Shown here in pieces: positions 50,243 through 58,872 of a DNA stretch of 64,000 nucleotides. The notes below the pieces were generated by a model. That model did not search any database, was not told the origin of the DNA, and saw nothing but the letters and a program-made list of their open reading frames with translations. Source of the stretch: Shewanella sediminis HAW-EB3 (lineage in GTDB: Bacteria; Pseudomonadota; Gammaproteobacteria; Enterobacterales; Shewanellaceae). Location: NCBI RefSeq assembly GCF_000018025.1, contig NC_009831.1:2976001-3040000 (forward strand), given 5' to 3'. The translations under genes were made by a program, and so were the position numbers. Numbering within the stretch: the stretch's first letter is position 1; each line of letters starts with the position of its first letter.

Positions 50243-52844
50243 AGTCGTAAAAAAGAAGCTATTCTCGCCAATTTGGCTCTTACCTCTGGTTGCGCTAGCC
50301 CTAGGCGGCTGGCTGGGTATCAAGAGCATAAAAGAAGCCGGAATTGAGGTGCAGATACACTTTCCCAGTGCAACCGGGATAGATATTGGGAAAACCTTGG
50401 TTCGTTATCAAGGTCTCACCGTCGGAAAAGTTGTCGATATCAGTATTGATGATGATCTAAAGGGCGTTAATGTCGACCTTAAGATGGATTACCGTGCAGG
50501 GCCGTTTCTGAACGACGGCACTAAGTTCTGGTTAGTTGCCCCTAAAGCCTCAATTACCGGTGTTGAAGGCCTGGATGCACTATTTTCCGGAAACTATATC
50601 GCGATTCAACCCGGTGAGGGAGAGTCACAATCTTTCTTTGAAGCTGAAATCAACGCTCCGGCAGTCCAACCCGGCACTGACGGACTAGTCATAGAGTTAA
50701 GCAGCGACAACTTAGGCTCGTTGGATGTCGGTTCACAGCTTTTTTACCGCCAAATTCCAGTCGGTCAGGTCACCAGTTACCGTTTAGAGGGCTCTAAGCG
50801 CATATTAATGACTGCGTTTGTCAAAAAACAGTATGCACATTTGGTTAAAACAGACTCGCAATTTTGGAATGTGTCTGGGATCAGCATAGATGCCTCTCTT
50901 TCGGGTATCGAGGTAAAGTCTGAAAGCTTGTCGGCAATCCTTGCCGGAGGACTCAGTTTCAGTTCATCAGATGATGCACAAGAAGCGGCTAATGGCCAAA
51001 GTTTCCAAATTTATGACAATCAGAAGATGGCCCTCGGAGGCGTCGAGCTGACACTTACGGCAGACAATTCGGAAACGGCAAGTGTTGGCACTAAGATAGT
51101 CTTCAGAGGCATAGAGATCGGACGAATAACCCAATCGGATCTGACCGACATCGGTGTTCGATTTAAGGCTAAAGTGGATGAAGAGTATGCCCAACTTCTC
51201 TCTGCCACATCCCGGTTCTGGCTGGAAGGGGCAGACCTTTCGCTATCGGGTATCAAACATCCTGAGCGGCTCATCACCGGCAGTGTGATCAAGTTTTCAC
51301 TGGGTACGGGTGATGCCGTTGAGCAATACACACTGCTCGACGAGGCTCCGGATCAAGATGCGCTATCCAAGCTGGTATTGACATTAAATGCAGACACCAA
51401 CCCGGGTATCGGGGCCGATGCAGAGGTGCGCTACAAACAGATCCCTATCGGAAAAGTTAACGCCGTCAAGCTTAATAAAGCCCTTACGGGTGTCGAATAC
51501 CAGATAGAGATATGGCCGGAGTTTTCGCAACTTATCACGGCAAACAGTTACTTTGTATCAGAGTCAGCCCTGGCAATTGATGCATCGCTCGATGGTGTCA
51601 GCGTACAGACCCGGGATTTAACAACTCTGACTAAGGGCGCTATTAGCCTGGTTCAGGGGAATAGCAGGAAGAAAGTTAAAAGCGACGCCAAGCTGCCTCT
51701 GTTTGGCACAGACCAAGATGCAACAACATTCTTTGCCAACCGTAACCTCACTAAGTTAAGCCTGCTCAGCCCGGATGGTGCAGATCTTAATCCTGGCTCT
51801 CCGGTCTATTATAAGAAGATGCAGATCGGTCGGGTAGACAGTATCGATTGGCTTTCAGGTTCCGAGGCATTTTCTATAAGAGTCAGTATTCAGAATCAAT
51901 TTAAAACCTTAATTAAGCCCAACAGCGTATTCTGGCGCAACAGTGCCATGTCGGTTAATGCTGCGCTTTCCGGGGTAGAAATTGATGTTGCTCCCCTCCA
52001 GGGGGCACTGAAAGGCAGTATCAGTTTAGGCTTGCTCGACACCGATGCAAAGGGGAATAAAACCCATCTCTATGGATCAAAAAAATTGGCCCTGGCTCAG
52101 GCTAAAGCCATCACCCTCACCTTCCCGGCCGATGTGAAATTATCGGCCAAGGCCCCTATTCGCTACCAGGGTCATCAAGTCGGCGAGATTGAGCGTGTTT
52201 CCCTTAATAAAGATCTCACCAGCGTTACTGCCAGTGCTTACCTTTATGGCGATTACTCGAAACATTTTACCCAGGAAGATGCCCTTTATTATCTGGTCGA
52301 TGCTCAGATATCCCTATCGGGAATTAAGGCACCGGAAACGATGCTCACGGGGCCCTATGTTGGTGTGATGCCAGGAGTGAGTTCTCGAGTCGGTCAAGCG
52401 TTTATTGGTGAACTGACAGCTCCTGTGATAGTTAAGCATGATTGGCTTCAATTTACCCTGGAAGATGTCAATCTGGGCTCAGTCAAGGCTGGCACGCCCA
52501 TCATCTTTCGTGGTATCAAAATTGGTGAAGTGGATAGCTACCTTCTATCAGACACTGGCAATAGCGTGCGGATGAAGGCTCATATCGATAAGCAGTATCG
52601 TCATTTGGTGAATCAAACGAGTCAATTCTGGGATCTTTCTGGCGTGAAAGTCGATATAGGATTGTTTTCAGGCGCGCGGATAGAAACCGGCTCTCTGGAA
52701 ACCATCATGGCCGGCGGTATTGGCGTGGTGACACAGGCGCAAACCAGCTCTGGCAATCAAGTATCGGCTGACGCGGTATTTACCTTGCATAACAAACTTA
52801 ACCCTGCATGGTTATCTTGGGCTCCCATTCAGACAGCCCCGTGA
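50220..52844 (+). CDS. letB: MCE protein LetB (YebT), lipid-transport tunnel
   Basis: An 874-residue periplasm-spanning protein anchored by one N-terminal helix (IWLLPLVALALGGWLGI). Seven MCE domains can be counted from the repeated pattern (e.g. IDIGKTLVRYQGLTVGKV, LDVGSQLFYRQIPVGQV, VGTKIVFRGIEIGRI, IGADAEVRYKQIPIGKV, LNPGSPVYYKKMQIGRV, LSAKAPIRYQGHQVGEI, VKAGTPIIFRGIKIGEV), the same number as E. coli LetB. It forms a hexameric tube moving phospholipids between membranes. It overlaps letA's second half by 23 bases. ATG at 50220 has GGA eight bases upstream. Confidence 0.95.
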   Translation: MTQMETPKVVKKKLFSPIWLLPLVALALGGWLGIKSIKEAGIEVQIHFPSATGIDIGKTLVRYQGLTVGKVVDISIDDDLKGVNVDLKMDYRAGPFLNDGTKFWLVAPKASITGVEGLDALFSGNYIAIQPGEGESQSFFEAEINAPAVQPGTDGLVIELSSDNLGSLDVGSQLFYRQIPVGQVTSYRLEGSKRILMTAFVKKQYAHLVKTDSQFWNVSGISIDASLSGIEVKSESLSAILAGGLSFSSSDDAQEAANGQSFQIYDNQKMALGGVELTLTADNSETASVGTKIVFRGIEIGRITQSDLTDIGVRFKAKVDEEYAQLLSATSRFWLEGADLSLSGIKHPERLITGSVIKFSLGTGDAVEQYTLLDEAPDQDALSKLVLTLNADTNPGIGADAEVRYKQIPIGKVNAVKLNKALTGVEYQIEIWPEFSQLITANSYFVSESALAIDASLDGVSVQTRDLTTLTKGAISLVQGNSRKKVKSDAKLPLFGTDQDATTFFANRNLTKLSLLSPDGADLNPGSPVYYKKMQIGRVDSIDWLSGSEAFSIRVSIQNQFKTLIKPNSVFWRNSAMSVNAALSGVEIDVAPLQGALKGSISLGLLDTDAKGNKTHLYGSKKLALAQAKAITLTFPADVKLSAKAPIRYQGHQVGEIERVSLNKDLTSVTASAYLYGDYSKHFTQEDALYYLVDAQISLSGIKAPETMLTGPYVGVMPGVSSRVGQAFIGELTAPVIVKHDWLQFTLEDVNLGSVKAGTPIIFRGIKIGEVDSYLLSDTGNSVRMKAHIDKQYRHLVNQTSQFWDLSGVKVDIGLFSGARIETGSLETIMAGGIGVVTQAQTSSGNQVSADAVFTLHNKLNPAWLSWAPIQTAP

Positions 52845-52864
52845 TTTCCGCGTAGTGCTTTACA

Positions 52865-52894
52865 CCTAAGCCAGAATCGTCAGTTCTGGTTTAG
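52865..52894 (+). terminator. Hairpin after letB
   Basis: CCTAA-G-CCAGAA, seven bases, TTCTGG-T-TTAGG: 12-base imperfect stem about 20 bases past letB, followed by TTCAATTTTAG. Weak T tract, so perhaps a terminator. Confidence 0.5.
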
Positions 52895-52975
52895 GTTCAA
52901 TTTTAGCTATATGTTCTAAAATAGATCCAATAGCTAATCCATTAAAAGGTTCGCTTTTTCAATTCAGGTATCGAT

Positions 52976-54001
52976 ATGACTAAAGAATTAATGCAGCAAG
53001 CGGCCCGGAACCTAAAGAAAGCCGTTCCATTGATGCTAAAACATCAAATACCGACCACTCCAACAAACTACGCGCTCTGGTACGCCTATGTTGGTGAGCA
53101 GACTCCCGCATTAAACAAGCAGCTCGATATCATAGTTGAACAATACCAAACCTGCCCTCCAGTAAACTCTGAACTGCTTTACCGCGAGTTTGTTTCCGAT
53201 CCGGTGGAGCTCGACGTCATCGATATGCGCCAAAACCTGGAGGCGATGGCAACTGAACTGTCTCAATCCTTGAAAGATACCAACCTCGACGCCACACAAT
53301 TTCAGACCCGAATCGACAGCAACTTTGACAAGCTGAACCGAATCGAAGAGGAAGGCGTGAGTCTCGAGAAGGTGCTTGGACTTGTCCGTAATCTGGTTAA
53401 AGAATCTGATGATATCCGTTCCAGCACCGAGTTTTTTACAGGCCAGCTCAGCAAGGCTCAACAGGAAATTGAAGCGTTAAAGTTACAACTTAAGCAATCC
53501 GAAAAAGATGTACTGTTTGATGCCTTGACCGGCATTCTCAATCGCCGGGCATTCGATGATGACTTCAAAGGGATCCTCAATCAGAGTCCTGACGGAACAT
53601 GCTTAATATTGGTAGATATCGACCATTTCAAAGCATTTAACGACAATTACGGACACCAGCTGGGAGATCAGGTACTCAAGGCTGTGGCCAAACGACTCTC
53701 TGAAGCGTGTCGGGACGGTGTAAAAATCTATCGCTATGGCGGTGAAGAGTTTGCAGTGTTACTCCCCAACAATCAACTTAGAACCGCCAGACACCTCGCA
53801 GAAGCCATGCGTCGAAGTCTGGAAAAAGTGTCGCTAAAGGATAGGCGCAAAGATACCAGAATAAATAATATCACCGCCTCATTTGGTGTGGCTCAATGGC
53901 AGCCATCTATGACTCATGCACAGCTTATTGAACAAGCAGATAAACTCCTCTATGAAGCCAAACGTTTAGGTCGAAATCGAGTCATGCCCATCTCAAGTTA
54001 A
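52976..54001 (+). CDS. Diguanylate cyclase (GGDEF domain)
   Basis: A 341-residue soluble protein. The first 165 residues are helical with a coiled coil (LSKAQQEIEALKLQLKQSEKD) and resemble the N-terminal module found in some Shewanella/Pseudomonas cyclases. The GGDEF domain starts at DALTGILNRRAFDDDF, with metal site LVDIDHFKAFND and active-site GGEEF. The residues upstream of GGEEF (DGVKIYRY) do not form an RxxD inhibitory site. It should make c-di-GMP. Monogenic; convergent with the sortase gene. Confidence 0.92.
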   Translation: MTKELMQQAARNLKKAVPLMLKHQIPTTPTNYALWYAYVGEQTPALNKQLDIIVEQYQTCPPVNSELLYREFVSDPVELDVIDMRQNLEAMATELSQSLKDTNLDATQFQTRIDSNFDKLNRIEEEGVSLEKVLGLVRNLVKESDDIRSSTEFFTGQLSKAQQEIEALKLQLKQSEKDVLFDALTGILNRRAFDDDFKGILNQSPDGTCLILVDIDHFKAFNDNYGHQLGDQVLKAVAKRLSEACRDGVKIYRYGGEEFAVLLPNNQLRTARHLAEAMRRSLEKVSLKDRRKDTRINNITASFGVAQWQPSMTHAQLIEQADKLLYEAKRLGRNRVMPISS

Positions 54002-54081
54002 CCCTGACGAAACCGATTAACTTGTTATCTGCACTCTCTAACGGCTGCGACCTTCATCCAGACGCAGCCTCTAATCACCTG

Positions 54082-54702
54082 TTATCTGGCTATCGCCTCG
54101 GCTTTCACAACCAGACGCAGCTCTCCACCCGCCTCAACTGAATTAAACGGGTAACAGGTGATTAGGGTAAGCAGCCTGTCATCAGATGGTGCAAGCACCC
54201 GGGTATCTGACTCATGAACAATGGCTCTGCCCGTCACCCGGTACACTACCTTCTTGCCGGTTGCATCTTGCAGTTGAATTAAACGCCCCTTATTTACTCC
54301 ATTTAAAATCGCAAAGTGGGTATCGTTATGGCCAGCAATCACTCGATTACCACTATGGCTACCACCGATTTCATGGGAGTTAAGGTTCAGTTCCGCGGGC
54401 CCAAAGGCCAAATTTCTGCCCGACGCACCTGCGAGTACATAGAGTGAGCTATCCAGGCTTGAATCTATGACTGAATCATTAGCAACCGGTAAAAAGGTTA
54501 ACTTAGAGACTGGGTAGGTATCGGCCCAGCTCCAGGGTTTATGAACTTGCCTGTCTTTGAGCGTCTGCTCCCATGCCTGCATGATCAGATACTGGGCGAA
54601 ATGTGCCTTAGCTTGCATATAGACCCCCTTGCCAATCAGGCTCGTACTGACGACTAACAGAGTAACGATGACTACTAAGTGTAAAACTCCTGAGAATCTC
54701 AT
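54082..54702 (-). CDS. Class GN sortase
   Basis: A 206-residue inner-membrane transpeptidase of the marine proteobacterial sortase class. N-terminal helix (LHLVVIVTLLVVSTSLIGKG), catalytic His in VIAGHNDTHF, Cys in LLTLITCYPF and Arg in GELRLVVK. It overlaps the target gene's stop by ATGA (54699-54702), so both are made together. The target carries the LPXTG motif this enzyme should cut. Confidence 0.92.
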   Translation of the reverse strand: MRFSGVLHLVVIVTLLVVSTSLIGKGVYMQAKAHFAQYLIMQAWEQTLKDRQVHKPWSWADTYPVSKLTFLPVANDSVIDSSLDSSLYVLAGASGRNLAFGPAELNLNSHEIGGSHSGNRVIAGHNDTHFAILNGVNKGRLIQLQDATGKKVVYRVTGRAIVHESDTRVLAPSDDRLLTLITCYPFNSVEAGGELRLVVKAEAIAR

Positions 54703-57011
54703 AAGGCATCACGCTCACCCACCTTTTTTCCAGTCAATCGCTCCACTATCTCCATACGCAATTCAATACGAAAGCTCATCATGTAGACACACAACAAACA
54801 CAGTAAAATCAGCCCAGTCATGATGAATAGACGGCTGTCTGTGCCAGTCTGAGGTAAGCTGCCCACAGGCGGTTTCCAACCAAATGGCGTTAATGGTAAA
54901 ACGGCAGCATTATTGGAAATTATCGATGAATGCTTCACGGGAGTGATATCCACCGCAACCAAGCTGGTATGTCTGCTCACCAGGTGATAATTAAGCGCCA
55001 GCGCGGTGATCTGTTGCTTCACTCTGCTGTTATTAACGCCATCTTTATTTAAATCAAGGGCTGCAATCTGTTTATTGGCCCAAATAAGATCCAGCCCAGC
55101 GGCAGTTTTTTTATTATCGAGCGAGACTGCATCTTGCCAATAACGACCGGCTATTGAGCCGGAAATCACCAATTTATCTTGCGATGCCGCGTACTTGTCC
55201 GACGGCATTTTTATTGCCACCAGCAAAGGTTCCTCGGCATAGAGATCAGGAATGGTCGCTGGCCAGAAATCCGGAATGGTTCCGTCAGTGTAATGGAGCT
55301 CAATGTCGGTAATTTGTGGATGTTCAATTTTATATAGCAGCCCTTGGATCTTCTCTTGTACCTCATCTAAGTCACCAATATAGGTGAAGGTGCCTCTGCC
55401 AAACTCGGCCGCCCTCTGCATAAAGTGAGAGTTTGGCGCAGAACCTATACCAAGGGTAAAAAGACGACTCTTGCCAATTCGATATTTTATCAACTTAAAT
55501 AGCTCAGCTTCATTGCCCACGGCGCCATCTGTCATAAACAAGACCTGCCGTAATCGACTCGTCGATTCTTCATCTTTACCCTGTAACCCAGTCTCTTGCC
55601 ATGATGAGCCACCAGACTCCTGTCCTAATGCATGTTCGAGCGCCAGTGCCATCTCCGTACCACCATCGGAAGTTAACGAATGAACGAATCGATTCGCCAT
55701 CTCAATATTCTTCGTACTGGCTGGTATCGGCCCCTTTGAGAGTGAACTCACCTTTGAGTTAAACTCGATAACGTTAAACGTGTCATCACTTCCTAATCCA
55801 GCCAATGCGTACTTCATCGCCTTTTTTGCCTGTTCCATAGCGCTGCCCGACATAGAACCGGAGGTATCTATCACTAATATCAACTCTCTCGAAACCCTAT
55901 TTCGGCTCTTCTCAAGGGACGGAGGCAAAAGCATAACCAGTGCATAGTCAGCATCGGGTTTTGCATTTAGTTCCGGATCGGATTTTACATGTTGCTCTGA
56001 TGAGTTTTTCTGTGTCGATGATGAGGAATAAGTTTGTCCCTTTTGGGCAAATACAGCAGCTGTTGGCTCACTTCCCGCTACTGGTTTCCAGCGCAATACA
56101 AAATCTCTGTTGGCCGCGACCTGACTCGCTAAGTGGATCTGGTAACCTGTATTATCCAGCGGCGTTTTATCGATGGTGTGATAGGCGCTGGTGATCTCAC
56201 TGAGTTCAACCCCGGCATCGAGGTTGACCCGAATGTTAACTGTAGGAGCATTGTGGCTTCTTACTCCGTAACTTTCTCCACGAAGCGATGCTTCCATAGC
56301 AGATAACTTATCCAGCCAGCTCTCATCTCCGGTGAGACCTCGGTACTGAAAATCCTGATATTGAAAACCTTGGTTCTGAAAGTCATCAGGCTGTTTACTG
56401 CCGCCTTGAGGGTAATATCGTGGATTAACGACCATAGGAAACCTGAGGCTAAACTCACCCTCGTCATAGTCCACCAGTTCCTGATAGCTTATCTCCACTA
56501 CTAAAAGCTCATCGGGCCCTAGGTTGGCAACAGAGGTTTTAAAAATGTTGGGGCGATTGTGCTCGACCAGGCTCGCTCGCTTACCCGCACTCTTTGCCTG
56601 CTCATATATTTTCTTTGCCTCCAACCGCTCCTTAATCTGCCCCTCTATGACTCGGGAGCCGATGAGTAACTTCATACCATCTACCGCGGCTTCATTAGGA
56701 AGAGGAAAAAGATAGCTGCCATTTAGCCATTCGCCGCTGAGATTTTTAAATGTCTGTTTCACCTTAACCCGATTCACCCACCCCGAAACCGTCATCTGAA
56801 CTTCAGTTTCAAGGGGGAGCGACATCGATACTTGCGATCCGCCGTCCTGATCTGCCACTCGATAGACGAAGCTGCCCTGACTGAGCTCGGCATCAAATGA
56901 TGCTTTCACATTCATCGATGGCAACAGCAATGCGCCTATAAGAAGGAGGAAGCCGAGAGCCCCCCGGTTGGGGGCTCCTTGACTGGTAGCCGATACCACA
57001 TCAATTTTCAT
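54699..57011 (-). CDS. Sortase target with VIT and VWA domains
   Basis: A 770-residue surface protein: signal peptide (GALGFLLLIGALLLPSMNVKAS), N-terminal VIT domain (VEISYQELVDY region), von Willebrand A domain with MIDAS (LVIDTSGSMSGSAM; MTDGA), and C-terminal sorting signal LPQTGT followed by a membrane helix (LFIMTGLILLCLLCVYMM) and a basic stretch. ATG at 57011 has AGGA eight bases upstream. It follows pdsO and precedes the sortase. The family is the dedicated sole substrate of its sortase in most genomes. Confidence 0.92.
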   Translation of the reverse strand: MKIDVVSATSQGAPNRGALGFLLLIGALLLPSMNVKASFDAELSQGSFVYRVADQDGGSQVSMSLPLETEVQMTVSGWVNRVKVKQTFKNLSGEWLNGSYLFPLPNEAAVDGMKLLIGSRVIEGQIKERLEAKKIYEQAKSAGKRASLVEHNRPNIFKTSVANLGPDELLVVEISYQELVDYDEGEFSLRFPMVVNPRYYPQGGSKQPDDFQNQGFQYQDFQYRGLTGDESWLDKLSAMEASLRGESYGVRSHNAPTVNIRVNLDAGVELSEITSAYHTIDKTPLDNTGYQIHLASQVAANRDFVLRWKPVAGSEPTAAVFAQKGQTYSSSSTQKNSSEQHVKSDPELNAKPDADYALVMLLPPSLEKSRNRVSRELILVIDTSGSMSGSAMEQAKKAMKYALAGLGSDDTFNVIEFNSKVSSLSKGPIPASTKNIEMANRFVHSLTSDGGTEMALALEHALGQESGGSSWQETGLQGKDEESTSRLRQVLFMTDGAVGNEAELFKLIKYRIGKSRLFTLGIGSAPNSHFMQRAAEFGRGTFTYIGDLDEVQEKIQGLLYKIEHPQITDIELHYTDGTIPDFWPATIPDLYAEEPLLVAIKMPSDKYAASQDKLVISGSIAGRYWQDAVSLDNKKTAAGLDLIWANKQIAALDLNKDGVNNSRVKQQITALALNYHLVSRHTSLVAVDITPVKHSSIISNNAAVLPLTPFGWKPPVGSLPQTGTDSRLFIMTGLILLCLLCVYMMSFRIELRMEIVERLTGKKVGERDAL

Positions 57012-57040
57012 ACGCATATTCCTTTATAATGAAAATCAAT

Positions 57041-57778
57041 CTAATTGTTGGCAGTCAGTGCAGACCCTGTCGATAGCAGCTTGACGGTCACTCTTCGGTC
57101 GAAAAAGTCATTTTCGAAGCTCTGCTCTTCCGTCATCGGCGCGCTGGCCCCATAGGCCCTGAAGTCCAGGCGACTCTCATCTATCCCTTGATTGACCAGA
57201 TAGGTTTTAACCTCGGCAACCCGCTGCTCAGATAAAGCCTGGTTATAGGTACTGTCCCCTCTCCTGTCGGCATATCCGGTCAAATCGAGTCTTAACTCGG
57301 GAGAAAGTGACATGGCATAGGCCACCTCATCGAGCTGCAATTTGAAGTGAGGGACAAGTTCAGATGATCCGGTTTTAAACTGTACATTCAAGCCCAACGA
57401 GAGTTCGGCGAGTTTTTGCTGATCTTCGGCTTTCAACTGGGCTAACTCATGTTGCGCCGAATCATATCGGTTCGATATTGCCATCAATGACCGATTCTCA
57501 TCGCTGAGTTGATTCATTTTTGACTCCTGCATTGCCAGCTGCGCTTGCTGTGAGTAGAGCTCAGATTCATCACCGACTGACTTACCTATGATGGTGCCGG
57601 TAAATGCACCAATAATTGCCCCCACCGGACCGGCAACAACGGCGCCAAGCACAATCCCTGAGCTGAGTCCTATCAACTCTTCGTGATGCTGACGCTCTTC
57701 GCTTGTGTCCGATGCATAACTGACATTTGAAAGGGTTAAACTGCTGACAACCATTGCTGCGATAATCTGCTTCTTCAT
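57041..57778 (-). CDS. pdsO: Sortase-associated OmpA-like protein PdsO
   Basis: A 245-residue exported protein. Signal peptide (AAMVVSSLTLSNVSYAS), a glycine-rich hydrophobic segment (GIVLGAVVAGPVGAIIGAFTG), a coiled coil, and a C-terminal OmpA domain (LDLTGYADRRGDSTYN, EQRVAEVKTYL) that binds peptidoglycan. AGGA lies eight bases before the ATG. First gene of the pdsO-target-sortase operon. Name by family context. Confidence 0.9.
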   Translation of the reverse strand: MKKQIIAAMVVSSLTLSNVSYASDTSEERQHHEELIGLSSGIVLGAVVAGPVGAIIGAFTGTIIGKSVGDESELYSQQAQLAMQESKMNQLSDENRSLMAISNRYDSAQHELAQLKAEDQQKLAELSLGLNVQFKTGSSELVPHFKLQLDEVAYAMSLSPELRLDLTGYADRRGDSTYNQALSEQRVAEVKTYLVNQGIDESRLDFRAYGASAPMTEEQSFENDFFDRRVTVKLLSTGSALTANN

Positions 57779-58097
57779 TTTGTTTTTCCTAATCTTGTTA
57801 TTGACATAAATGAGTCGTCGACATCGGTAGTTCTTATCTCGACGCCGTTTCGATGTGTGTATTAAACAAGATGTAAATGTCGAAGGAAGGGATGAAAAAT
57901 GGCATTACACATATGAATTGTGGCAAGAAAATGGCAATTGCCTTGGCTATCTTTTATCGCCCTGTTTTTCCTGTATAGTCACTGGCAATAAGACAAGGTA
58001 TTCAGGCGTGCCACCGGTGAAACCTATAGCAATCGCAGAAGGTAAAGCGGTATTTCCAGAGCGTTGAATACCTATTACAACATCAAGGTTATTTTTA
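57779..58097. promoter_or_regulatory. Divergent promoter region pdsO/pdsR
   Basis: A 319-base region between the sortase operon and the regulator pair, which are divergently transcribed. It must hold both promoters and probably PdsR sites; no single motif is clear. A 70-codon frame at 57855-58067 has no ribosome site and is not called. Confidence 0.45.
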
Positions 58098-58796
58098 ATG
58101 TCAATCAAACGTATTGCGATCGTAGAAGATGAAGCGGCTATCCGGGAGAATTATAAAGAGGTGCTGCAACAGCAAGGCTACAGTGTGCAAGCCTATCCCA
58201 ACCGCCCCACTGCCATGCAGGCATTTTGTACCCGATTGCCGGATCTTGCGATTATCGATATCGGACTCGAGGATGAAATCGACGGCGGGTTCACCCTGTG
58301 TCAATCTCTGCGAGCCCTGTCCAGTAATCTGCCTATCATCTTCTTAACGGCCAGAGACAGTGACTTCGATACCGTGTGTGGCCTTCGTCTTGGCGCCGAT
58401 GATTACTTGAGTAAAGACGTCAGTTTCCCGCACCTAATTGCCAGACTTGCGGCTCTTTTCAGACGCTCAGATCTTCAAGATGCTGCTCAGTCAGATGACA
58501 ATTTACTCGAAAGAGATGCATTGACCATAGACGCTAACCGCATGCAAGTTTACTGGAATAACGTGCCAATCGAACTCACAGTCACCGAATTTTGGATGGT
58601 TCATGCCCTCGCAAAGCGACCCGGTCATGTTAAAAACCGTCAGGAGTTGATGCAGGAGGCGAAAATATTCGTCGATGACAGCACCATCACCTCCCATGTG
58701 AAGCGGATCCGAAAAAAATTCGTGGCTCAAGATGAGAAATTTGATTGCATAGATACCGTTTACGGCATGGGTTATCGCTGGGATCCCCAGGGGTAA
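58098..58796 (+). CDS. pdsR: Sortase-system response regulator PdsR
   Basis: A 232-residue OmpR-type regulator. The receiver domain has phospho-acceptor Asp54 (AIIDIGLED), DD pair in IVEDEAAI and Lys in DDYLSKDVSF. A winged-helix domain follows (LTVTEFWMVHALAKRPGHV, TITSHVKRIRKKF). AAGG lies eight bases before the ATG. It pairs with the kinase 76 bases downstream and is divergent from the sortase operon it presumably controls. Confidence 0.92.
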   Translation: MSIKRIAIVEDEAAIRENYKEVLQQQGYSVQAYPNRPTAMQAFCTRLPDLAIIDIGLEDEIDGGFTLCQSLRALSSNLPIIFLTARDSDFDTVCGLRLGADDYLSKDVSFPHLIARLAALFRRSDLQDAAQSDDNLLERDALTIDANRMQVYWNNVPIELTVTEFWMVHALAKRPGHVKNRQELMQEAKIFVDDSTITSHVKRIRKKFVAQDEKFDCIDTVYGMGYRWDPQG

Positions 58797-58872
58797 CCGA
58801 TGGCAGACTCATCTAGATCAACCAGAGCGCCTGTGGACATATTTCCATCTATCTCAATTGAGCTAATCAAGC

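Noticed and set aside
57855..58067. 70-codon ORF in the pdsO/pdsR intergenic region
   Set aside because: No ribosome site, no family resemblance, and it would occupy the regulatory region of two divergent units.
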